A DNA stretch of 64,000 bases from Variimorphobacter saccharofermentans (GTDB lineage Bacteria; Bacillota; Clostridia; Lachnospirales; Lachnospiraceae). The translations under genes were made by a program, and so were the position numbers. Numbering within the stretch: position 1 is the stretch's first letter; every line of letters begins with the position of its first letter. The stretch is from contig NZ_JACEGA010000001.1 of the NCBI RefSeq assembly GCF_014174405.1, forward strand, positions 2,819,001 through 2,883,000, in the 5' to 3' direction. Positions 17,477 to 25,278 of this stretch are shown piece after piece. A model generated the notes under the pieces. That model worked only from the letters and a program-made list of their open reading frames with translations. It was not told the origin of the DNA and made no database searches.

Positions 17477-19594
17477 TTAATTCTTTTTCCAGTTTTCATA
17501 GTGAATCAAGTTCGATACATTGATATAGCCCTTGTCCGACGTGGAGGTAAAGGCACGAAAATACCTAGCTACATCAGCGTCCTGAGATAATATTCGGCTT
17601 ACCAGATCGGATGCCGCTGTGATTTGGGCTGCACTCAAATCAATGGTTTTGTTCGATATAATTAAGCCAGTAAAATTCCGTTCAACGCTAACATCTCCGG
17701 TTGCTATAATAATTCCCTTCTTTCCGGATTGATCATAATGATATGTTCCACCTGCCTCATTATCGATAATGATTACATAATAATGATCTGTTCCAATGAG
17801 AGCTTCCTTTTCCAATACAATCCCACCAGGGTTTCCCATGGCATCTGCTCTGATTTTATCGACATCCAGAATATTTTCAAAGACAATATCCTCGGATAAA
17901 TCTCCTATTCCTTTTTGATGTTTTGTCAAGGTAGCAGTTAGATGCTGATACTCATTCCGATAGTGGTTCGTAAAGGTGGCATTAATTCCCCTTATCAGCT
18001 TCAGCTCCGAATCATAAAGCATCAAATTACCGGCTGTTATATAGGCTCCCGGTGTATTATTGATTATTATCCCTTCCACAGGAAATCCGTTATATATTCG
18101 TTCCGGATAACATAGCATATAATTTTTATAGTATGTAGTCGCCAATTCCTTGGATTTAAAATTCAAATAATAATAAACCACATTGTCGTTGGATCCAAAT
18201 TTATAAAAGGCCTTTTTTACTGGTTGAAGTTCATTTAAATAATACATTAGACGGCACTCGTCCGCAGAAAGAGCTGAGGTATGAAACACTTCAGCATCAT
18301 GGGGAATCGACACCAAAGTATCTGTATTGGTTATGGTATCGTAATAAGCTACATATTCGTCCCAAGTCACCGGATTATGCCCAATGGCAATATATTCGCT
18401 GGGAAGAAGATACACATTCTGACAGCCCTTTAATACCAGAGATTCCCCAGTCGGAATATTGCAATTAGAGTTCGTCCCTGCACCATAACGATCATCTGTA
18501 TCATAGTTAACTGCACCTGAACCGTCATCCAGTGAGATACTGGCTCTCCCTGCCAGGTATAACTTGTTTAATCCGGATAGATCCAGTTTTGCATGAATCG
18601 CATTAATTATGATTGCACTATTTGCCTCAGAGGTCATTCCGTCACTATAGCCATAATACTCTCCTTCCATGGTTACCTTGCTTCTCTTTGCCTCTAATGC
18701 CAAATCATCCATAATATAGCATTTACCCGTTACCTTGAAGATCGTATCTCCTGACATATCCACAGCCTTATTGGTCTGAGTGGTAACCAGATTCGATGCC
18801 CATACCTCAGTATCGGATCCCTGTATTATCAAGCTCCCTCGATCCCTTACAATGATATCCCCTTTTGTAATGATACTGCTTCCAGATATGAAAAGACTTT
18901 TCCCGTTACCAGTCTGTATTCCTTTACTACCAGCATATAGATTGCCCTGTATGGTATGATCCGTGAATTTTGCCACAAGGGCTTGATCTGCAATCAGTGC
19001 ATAATCCTGATAGGGTGCCAGGGAGGATATTTCTTCCTGTTCTTCTGGAAAGTTTATTCGAATATCCGTAGTAATCGAGGTGGAATAACCCTCCGTTATG
19101 CAGACAACCCGTAATCCCTTTATCGTAATATATTTATTGGATGAAGCAGTATCAAGAATCGCAGTTCCCTGTACCTGTGCTCCATCAGCAGTCGGATTTA
19201 ATTTCTTCGTTTCTTTTAGATAACTGTTTAACTTGAGCAGAGAGATTTCTCCGGTAACGGGACTCACAGCCAGGCTCACCTTCATCTCTTCAATAAAACG
19301 ATTATGAAATAAACTTTTACGCATTGCCGGATTCTTCTTTGAATATTGCAGCATCACACTTTGATAAGCTTCAGATAATGCTTTTGATACATCTTCAACC
19401 AGTCCTACTCTAATCTCATCCAGTGCTGCCTCCGCTGTATAAAAGTTGTATTTGGACTTCCGGTCCACTGTCTTCATTTCCATATTGATCAGAACAGAAC
19501 GAACAATGATCGATCCCAGTACCATAACAAAAGCGAAGGCAATCACAACCATAATCAAAGAAGCCCCACGATTATTCAGTTTATGAGCTTTCAT
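17477..19594 (-). CDS. Oversized PilX/GspK-like minor pilin (705 residues)
   Basis: The N-terminus NNRG followed by ASLIMVVIAFAFVMVLG is a prepilin-like segment that has Met instead of Glu at position +5, as in GspK-type pilins, which lack this residue and cap the pseudopilus tip. The next helix SKYNFYTAEAALDEIR is the PilX/GspK hallmark. The remaining about 600 residues form a very large extracellular head with repeated beta-helix-like segments (GDIIVRDRGSLIIQG, KVTMEGEYYGYSDG, LDLSGLNKLYLAGRASI), unlike the roughly 200-330 residues of usual family members. This head may be an adhesive tip. It overlaps the preceding gene by four bases (ATGA). Confidence 0.85.
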   Translation of the reverse strand: MKAHKLNNRGASLIMVVIAFAFVMVLGSIIVRSVLINMEMKTVDRKSKYNFYTAEAALDEIRVGLVEDVSKALSEAYQSVMLQYSKKNPAMRKSLFHNRFIEEMKVSLAVSPVTGEISLLKLNSYLKETKKLNPTADGAQVQGTAILDTASSNKYITIKGLRVVCITEGYSTSITTDIRINFPEEQEEISSLAPYQDYALIADQALVAKFTDHTIQGNLYAGSKGIQTGNGKSLFISGSSIITKGDIIVRDRGSLIIQGSDTEVWASNLVTTQTNKAVDMSGDTIFKVTGKCYIMDDLALEAKRSKVTMEGEYYGYSDGMTSEANSAIIINAIHAKLDLSGLNKLYLAGRASISLDDGSGAVNYDTDDRYGAGTNSNCNIPTGESLVLKGCQNVYLLPSEYIAIGHNPVTWDEYVAYYDTITNTDTLVSIPHDAEVFHTSALSADECRLMYYLNELQPVKKAFYKFGSNDNVVYYYLNFKSKELATTYYKNYMLCYPERIYNGFPVEGIIINNTPGAYITAGNLMLYDSELKLIRGINATFTNHYRNEYQHLTATLTKHQKGIGDLSEDIVFENILDVDKIRADAMGNPGGIVLEKEALIGTDHYYVIIIDNEAGGTYHYDQSGKKGIIIATGDVSVERNFTGLIISNKTIDLSAAQITAASDLVSRILSQDADVARYFRAFTSTSDKGYINVSNLIHYENWKKN

Positions 19595-20928
19595 TCTTCA
19601 TTCTCCTTTGTCAAGTGGAAGGAAGCATAGCAATTTGAAAAATCTCCTATAGATATCGCTCCTGCTTCAAATATCTCCACTTTCATGCGGTAAATCCGGT
19701 CCTTAGGACTCTGTCTAGATATCATATGATAATCCGTAATACAGGATAGAGATGCCGTATCCAGTTCACCGGTTGATAAATTGGTATATAGGGAGGTTAT
19801 AGCCATGTTTTGCTCATCCTTACGAATGGACAGATTGGCACTGCCTGTCCCTGACTGCTTTACTAACACAAGCTTTGTATTGGTACCATTATTTCTTATA
19901 TTTAAAATATCCTTAAGGACTAATCCGGATGGTGTATAAAAGATATAGATCAGGCAGTCATGATCTCCTCCATTGGAAATGCTATAGGTTTCTTCATATA
20001 ATTCATAAGTCACCTTTTCCTCACTTCCATCATGGTTCACATCCAGATGACAGGTGTATTCTATCTTACAGGTAATCATAACAGAGGTGCTTCCACTTAG
20101 CCTCTGTACGGAAATCTGTATATCTTTTTGAATTGCTTCCTTTATCTGCTCCAATGAATATTTGGCTACTGGCACTGGCGATGGCAAGCCCAATGATAAA
20201 AGACTTTCCAGGTAAGCCTGATAGGCTTCCTGTAGATTCACAAAGTATTCAATTGCCTGCTGATCTGTGGATCTGGAGTTATCATAAACTGCACTTTCTG
20301 TATCATCCGACCAGGTGGTTGTAAACCCTTCCAGATCCAGTACTGTAACTCCCTTCTGATGAAGCTCTGTTAATTGCGGCATATTATAATTATTCATTGT
20401 ATCCGGATATTTCATGCTGTCTCGGTAGGGTGTGGCATCTATTGTAATGAAAGCGTCAAATTCTTTATCGCCCTCTGAGATACCCTCAATTCCCAGGTAA
20501 TAGGTGCTTCTACCAATCGGAGGTGCATATCGGTATACCGATGGCATACCACTGATAATAATACTGCTTTGACCATCTCCCGGAATTGTTCTGACGTAGG
20601 CTCCGCCTGTATTGATATATTCCCCATACCCACCATCTGCGAAGGCTTTCATCTGATAAGCATCTGGATATCCGATTAAGTTGTTTTGAATCAATGAGAA
20701 TTCCTTAACACCATTAAACTGCATCAGAATATCCTCATTGCTGCTATTCTTTATGGCTTCAATCAGATTTTGCCCCAGATTAGTAGCCTTCTGACGAATT
20801 CTCGATTGTGTATTAACCTTTGCTGCAGAAATATAACAGTTCAAAGCAGGCAGCATCAGCAAAGCAAGAATAACGATACTTACTATTACCTCTATCAGGG
20901 AAAACCCTGCATTTTTTTCTTTCCTCAA
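19591..20928 (-). CDS. Minor pilin, GspI/PilV-like prepilin (445 residues, TTG start)
   Basis: The mature start is preceded by a leader ending KEKNAG and then FSLIEVIVSIVILALLMLPA, with Glu+5. The RIRQKATNLGQNLIEAIKN helix is the GspI/PilV type. The head is a beta-rich domain of about 400 residues, larger than normal for this class. I place the start at a TTG codon at 20928 because GGAGG is five bases upstream and this gives a normal 9-residue leader. An upstream ATG at 20964 would run through that ribosome binding site and make a 21-residue leader. It overlaps the GspK-like gene by four bases. Confidence 0.85.
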   Translation of the reverse strand: MRKEKNAGFSLIEVIVSIVILALLMLPALNCYISAAKVNTQSRIRQKATNLGQNLIEAIKNSSNEDILMQFNGVKEFSLIQNNLIGYPDAYQMKAFADGGYGEYINTGGAYVRTIPGDGQSSIIISGMPSVYRYAPPIGRSTYYLGIEGISEGDKEFDAFITIDATPYRDSMKYPDTMNNYNMPQLTELHQKGVTVLDLEGFTTTWSDDTESAVYDNSRSTDQQAIEYFVNLQEAYQAYLESLLSLGLPSPVPVAKYSLEQIKEAIQKDIQISVQRLSGSTSVMITCKIEYTCHLDVNHDGSEEKVTYELYEETYSISNGGDHDCLIYIFYTPSGLVLKDILNIRNNGTNTKLVLVKQSGTGSANLSIRKDEQNMAITSLYTNLSTGELDTASLSCITDYHMISRQSPKDRIYRMKVEIFEAGAISIGDFSNCYASFHLTKENEE

Positions 20929-20983
20929 TCCTACCTCCATTTGTCTGCCTAAGTTGCAGGCCATACTATCCTAAGATCTCATA

Positions 20984-21763
20984 TCAGTTTTTCATACTTG
21001 CAGGCATTTCTATGGTATCAAATATATTCTCCGTACCGATATTCACTCCTGCAATCTCCGTCTCCTCAATCTCTTTCTGAAAGCCCAGTAAATGAAACAT
21101 ATTAATCTTCATAGTTCCATTCAGATTTCCGGTCTGAAGGTCATAGGCCAGATCAATCTCTCTTATATTCTTGCGTTCCTCATGCTTATTAATAAAATCA
21201 ATACATTTTTTTAATCCCTCATAGTTCACCTTAAAATCTATGGACACGATGGAATTATAACCGATAATGGTATTCTCATTGGCCAAGGACTCGGAGACAT
21301 TATCCAGCGAAGCTGATTGTTCACCTGCTACTAGATTCATCTGCTCTGTCTCAGCGTCAATCGTTTCCTCATTGACATTCTCCTGACCCCTAGTATCCTT
21401 ATAAATAAATTCTGGATTTGAAAATCCTATTACACTGATATCAATACCGCTTTCCTGCTCTAAATTCTTTATGAACAGAATCGTTTTATCATAACTTGCT
21501 CCTGTTCCAAAACGATCCGCTATTGTATTTATCTCGTTTCTCATTGTCTCATTCATCACCTTAGTTTCCTCTAGCTTTGCTTTTTTTGATAACAGCTCGG
21601 ACTCTATTGCTTCTAGTCTCCCTATCTCTTCCTGTATCTCACTAGTTTGTTCTTCATTTTTTAAATAGATAAAACGATAGGAAGCAAATACAAGTAACAT
21701 GGCCCCTAATAGCATAAGCAGTCGAATATCCCGATTTGATATTTTTATTTTGGATATACTCAT
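20984..21763 (-). CDS. pilO: PilO-like type IV pilus inner-membrane assembly protein
   Basis: The 259 residues have a short cytoplasmic N-terminus, one membrane helix (RLLMLLGAMLLVFASYRFIY, residues about 14-33), a coiled coil (about 36-85: TSEIQEEIGRLEAIESELL and similar), and a ferredoxin-like C-terminal domain containing the VNYEGLKKCIDFINKHEERK motif typical of PilO/GspM. PilO links the cytoplasmic PilM ring to the growing pilus in the membrane. The start overlaps the end of the pilM-pilN gene by four bases, and GGGAGGGGG lies upstream. Similarity across this family is low, so the call rests on architecture and position. Confidence 0.85.
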   Translation of the reverse strand: MSISKIKISNRDIRLLMLLGAMLLVFASYRFIYLKNEEQTSEIQEEIGRLEAIESELLSKKAKLEETKVMNETMRNEINTIADRFGTGASYDKTILFIKNLEQESGIDISVIGFSNPEFIYKDTRGQENVNEETIDAETEQMNLVAGEQSASLDNVSESLANENTIIGYNSIVSIDFKVNYEGLKKCIDFINKHEERKNIREIDLAYDLQTGNLNGTMKINMFHLLGFQKEIEETEIAGVNIGTENIFDTIEMPASMKN

Positions 21764-23220
21764 TTATTTTCCCCCTCCCTTTCCGGAGAAGTGTATCTTG
21801 CGGTTATTATGTAATCCAAGGTCACCGTGCCTACTTCATCTGTTTTCATGGTGATTTGCTCCGTCCTTACATCCGTAATCAATGGAATGGTGTTTAATTG
21901 TAGAAATGTCATGGCTGCCGTATCAATATTATCCATAGACACGTCGATTAACACATCCTGGTCATTACTACGAAATGAATGGATGGTTACTTGAGTGGGT
22001 AATTTTTTTTCCAACTCATCAATGAGAGTATTTAATTCCTCCGTCCTGCTATAACAGTTTTCCTCAATTGCTGATATTTCATTTTGAAGCTTCTTTAGCT
22101 TTTCATTTTCTTCATAATACGCTTTTACATATTCCATTCCAGCAATGGATTTCTCAAGTCGCCTCTTTTCTGCTCTCGCCTGAGTAATATTCACGGTCGA
22201 TAGAGTAATTAGTGTCAGGGAAACCGCTACTGCAAAGGCTCCAATTATTATTAGCTCCTTGTGCATGCTTCGCTTTGTTTCCAGTTCCATATATTTCTTC
22301 GGTACCAGACCCAGGGGAGCAAATGCAGCACCTATGCATTCAAGATAATCACTTTGTATCGATTTATCTGTCAGCGTATCCTGATAGAAATTCACACATC
22401 GTAATGTATTGATAAACTTAATATCTATGTTAATCTCTTTTCGAAATAAATCTTCTATTCCTGTTTTCTTAGCTCCGCTCCCAGCCAGATAAATCGATTC
22501 AAAATGTCGATCCTCCTCCTTCGCAGAATAATATTCCATTACGCGAATCAGGTTGCTGATCAGGTATTGAAGCGACTGTGCTTCATCACTTCCTGTACCA
22601 TAGGCAATTGTACGATGGAGCTTCACAATTCCGTTATTTAATATGTATACATAGGTATTCTTTTCATTGATCTGTACATACAGGTTGGTACCCTTTGTAT
22701 GAATCTGTCTCTGTATTACCTGAAGGATACTATTGCTAAGATAATCCACAGAAACAATGTTAAGCTTTAGTATTTTCGCTATCTCATAGTAGGGATGAAA
22801 CAGATTATTATGAACTGCGATAACCAGCAAACGATACTGTTTGTTCTGCATTTTTTCCAGAACAATATAGGATATGACATAATCCGATACGTTAACAGGA
22901 AAATAGTCAGAGGCTCCAGCATTTACGTAATCTTGAATGTCCTTTTGCTTCATCATTGGTATAACAATCTCATGACTGGCAATTCTGGAAGAGGAAATTG
23001 TGAAAATCACATCCGTCACGTTAATATTGGTTACCTTCAGCATCTCCTTCAATGCCTGTGCCATTCTATCCTTATTCAGAATAAATCCATCCTCCATACA
23101 GGCATAAGGTGTATCAAAGGCTTGTGTATAGTAGACCTTTGGATGCTTCCTCTGATAATCCATTACACATAATTTTGTTTTCAGTTCCCCAATTTCAATA
23201 CTCAATACCCTTTTTCCCAT
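21760..23220 (-). CDS. PilM-PilN fusion protein of the type IV pilus
   Basis: Residues 1 to about 330 form an actin-like PilM/FtsA-type ATPase domain (RVLSIEIGELKTKLCVMD for the first phosphate loop; SRIASHEIVIP; a second phosphate/adenosine region IYLAGSGAKKTGIEDLF). A membrane helix follows (ELIIIGAFAVAVSLTLITL, about 336-354), then a coiled coil and a ferredoxin-like periplasm-side domain with PTQVTIHSFRSNDQDVLIDV, which is PilN. In most bacteria PilM and PilN are separate, and PilN's short N-terminal peptide docks on PilM; here they are covalently joined. GGGAGG supports the start. It lies between pilA and pilO. Confidence 0.88.
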   Translation of the reverse strand: MGKRVLSIEIGELKTKLCVMDYQRKHPKVYYTQAFDTPYACMEDGFILNKDRMAQALKEMLKVTNINVTDVIFTISSSRIASHEIVIPMMKQKDIQDYVNAGASDYFPVNVSDYVISYIVLEKMQNKQYRLLVIAVHNNLFHPYYEIAKILKLNIVSVDYLSNSILQVIQRQIHTKGTNLYVQINEKNTYVYILNNGIVKLHRTIAYGTGSDEAQSLQYLISNLIRVMEYYSAKEEDRHFESIYLAGSGAKKTGIEDLFRKEINIDIKFINTLRCVNFYQDTLTDKSIQSDYLECIGAAFAPLGLVPKKYMELETKRSMHKELIIIGAFAVAVSLTLITLSTVNITQARAEKRRLEKSIAGMEYVKAYYEENEKLKKLQNEISAIEENCYSRTEELNTLIDELEKKLPTQVTIHSFRSNDQDVLIDVSMDNIDTAAMTFLQLNTIPLITDVRTEQITMKTDEVGTVTLDYIITARYTSPEREGENK

Positions 23221-23260
23221 TGGCGCCTCCCTCATCATACCAACGCTTCTATTTGTAATG

Positions 23261-23332
23261 TAATCCCACCTCCTTAGAGAAACATATCACCCGTTGAAAG
23301 AAATTATATGTTTGATAAAGAGGTGGGATTTA
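23261..23332 (-). promoter_or_regulatory. Stem-loop between the major pilin and pilM-pilN
   Basis: On the minus strand ATCCCACCTC pairs with GAGGTGGGAT, and the pairing extends inward through AAACATAT/ATATGTTT with small bulges. It starts right after the pilA stop and has no U-run, so a full terminator is unlikely. It could lower read-through or protect the pilA mRNA 3' end, giving more major pilin than assembly proteins. One arm holds AAGGAGGTG, a perfect anti-ribosome match, kept double-stranded. Confidence 0.65.
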
Positions 23333-23341
23333 ACGAAAGGA

Positions 23342-23788
23342 TTAATTTGTTACCGGGCCAATATCAGTTGTTCCTGCAGCTGAACCTATGTAAACTGATA
23401 ATTTCCCTGTTGATTCCTCATAATCAACATAGAGGGTCCCCGCTTTACCCTTTTTCGACTTGGCTTTTGCTTTGATATCTGCTACCGTATCCATATCACT
23501 GTCTAACAGTTTTTTGGCATTTTCCAGCGGCTTGCCTGCACCAATGACATCATCCAAAGGCTTATCATCAATGGTAGACGGTGCACTATCCTTTTCTGCA
23601 ATCGCCGTCTGAACCGCAGTAAATACCGTATGTACAATCTGTATGTCCTTCGCCTCTCTGGATGCCTCCACATACTTGAATACCTGCGGTGCTATGGTTC
23701 CAACCAGTATGGCCATAATCGCCATTACAATAATCAGTTCCACCAGTGAAAAACCTTTGTTGTTCTCCTTCCAGTCCTTCATTCTCAT
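23342..23788 (-). CDS. pilA: Major type IV pilin (prepilin)
   Basis: This is a prepilin of about 148 residues with leader MRMKDWKENNKG, then FSLVELIIVMAIMAILVGTIAPQ, with Glu+5 for subunit docking. The head is small, with KAKAKSKKGKAGTLYVDY and a Gly-rich end, and no cysteine pair. Its size and position between the assembly genes suggest the main pilus subunit. The start is placed at the second of two adjacent ATG codons, seven bases after GGGAG; the first (23791) is equally possible in practice and adds one Met. A long stem-loop follows the stop. A prepilin peptidase must come from elsewhere. Confidence 0.9.
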   Translation of the reverse strand: MRMKDWKENNKGFSLVELIIVMAIMAILVGTIAPQVFKYVEASREAKDIQIVHTVFTAVQTAIAEKDSAPSTIDDKPLDDVIGAGKPLENAKKLLDSDMDTVADIKAKAKSKKGKAGTLYVDYEESTGKLSVYIGSAAGTTDIGPVTN

Positions 23789-23849
23789 CATCCTTCTCCC
23801 TTCATTTATGATTTGATAAAACTTTGCTCTCATTAATAGAACAAAGCCC

Positions 23850-25067
23850 TTATCCTAATTTGTCAAAGCCCTGGTACATAGTAATCATGGGCTGAAACAT
23901 GGCGATTAATAGAAACCCGACTACAATCGCTAATACAATAATCATAAAAGGCTCCAGTACCGCTATTAAGGATCCTGTAATGCTTTCCACCTCATCCTCA
24001 TAATACTCCGCGATTTTATCCAGCATTGAGTCCGTTGTACCGGATTGTTCTCCGATTCTAATCAGATGACTTACCATTGGCGGAAACCGATGAACCGAAT
24101 CCAGAGTATCCGCTAGTGACACCCCTCGTTCCACTTCCTTGATCGAATCTGTGATTCCCTGTCCGATTATGATGTTACTCATACTTTTTGCTGTAATCTC
24201 CAAAGCCATCGTGATCGGTATTCCGGCTGACAGCATTGTACTTAACGTTCTTCCAAACCTTGCTGAAGAGGATTTGATAATCAAATCTCCAATGAGAGGG
24301 AGCTTTAATACTGTCCTGCTTAAATACTCATTTCCCTGTTTGGAGCTCTTCAGTAGTTTAAACCCTATAATCAGAACCAATATGAATAATAAGAACACCA
24401 CCCAATTCTTTGATACAACATGACTTATTTTCAAAACCGCCGTAGTGACAGCAGGCATTTCCACTTCCATCTCATCAAACATACTCATAAAATTCGGTAT
24501 TACCTTTATCAGCATTAATGCTACAACGATGACAGAGACGAAAAGAACAATTACAGGATAAATTGTTGCTTTTTTTATGACTGCCTTCAATTTTGCTTCC
24601 TTTTCAAAATGCTCTGCCATACGAAGTAAGGAGTTCTCAAAGCTGCCCGATATCTCACCTGCTTCCATCATATTGATAAATAAGATTGGAAATATATTGG
24701 TATGTGCACTCATTGCCTGTGATAAAGTATCACCTTTCTCAATACTTGCCTTCGTCTTCTTGATTGCCTCTTTTAATAACTTATTCTCCGTATCACTACT
24801 AAGCATGTCCATCGCATGTACGATACTCACTCCTGCTGTAAGAATACTGTAAAACTGTCGGCAAAACACTGCCAGGTCCTTGGATTTTACAGCGCTGATA
24901 AGATCCAGATTAATATCCTTTGTCAGTACATTCTGTTCAAGCACCTGTATTGGCATCTTTCCTTCTGCTTTCAGAGCCGTAATTAGTTTATCTTCGCTGG
25001 CAGCTTCCATTTTTCCTTTTTTCTTTTTCCCACTTTCATCTATATAGATATATTCAAAGGTTGCCAC
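23850..25067 (-). CDS. pilC: PilC/GspF inner-membrane platform protein of the type IV pilus
   Basis: This 405-residue protein holds two copies of the GspF domain (about 65-185 and 270-390), each ending in membrane helices. Typical segments are FCRQFYSILTAGVSIVHAM, MMEAGEISGSFENSLLRMAEHFEKE and, in the second copy, RFGRTLSTMLSAGIPITMALE and MIRIGEQSGT-like LIRIGEQSGTTDSML. The N-terminus MATFEYIYIDESGK is standard for the family. I set the start at GTG 25067, which has AAGGAGG eight bases upstream; a longer frame adds 14 residues through that site. PilC couples the PilB ATPase to pilin insertion. It follows its own promoter. Confidence 0.95.
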   Translation of the reverse strand: MATFEYIYIDESGKKKKGKMEAASEDKLITALKAEGKMPIQVLEQNVLTKDINLDLISAVKSKDLAVFCRQFYSILTAGVSIVHAMDMLSSDTENKLLKEAIKKTKASIEKGDTLSQAMSAHTNIFPILFINMMEAGEISGSFENSLLRMAEHFEKEAKLKAVIKKATIYPVIVLFVSVIVVALMLIKVIPNFMSMFDEMEVEMPAVTTAVLKISHVVSKNWVVFLLFILVLIIGFKLLKSSKQGNEYLSRTVLKLPLIGDLIIKSSSARFGRTLSTMLSAGIPITMALEITAKSMSNIIIGQGITDSIKEVERGVSLADTLDSVHRFPPMVSHLIRIGEQSGTTDSMLDKIAEYYEDEVESITGSLIAVLEPFMIIVLAIVVGFLLIAMFQPMITMYQGFDKLG

Positions 25068-25164
25068 CTGCCATTCCTCCTTATATGCGAATTTAGTATC
25101 ATATTGCACCTTAATTTTTAACGCTGTCGTAAATGGTAATTTTTGTAAATCAATTTATGGTTCT

Positions 25165-25193
25165 ATTTTAGCTTACATATTTTTCCATGTCAA
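25165..25193 (-). promoter_or_regulatory. Sigma-A promoter upstream of pilC
   Basis: Minus strand TTGACA, 17 bases, TAAAAT. It lies in the 211-base gap between pilB and pilC, so genes from pilC onward can be transcribed independently of pilB. Confidence 0.7.
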
Positions 25194-25278
25194 TATGTGG
25201 AGTATGTTTTATACAAAAAAAGTTCCTAATTCTATAATTTTGTTAATAATTGGTAACATATATCAATCCCTGTAATTC

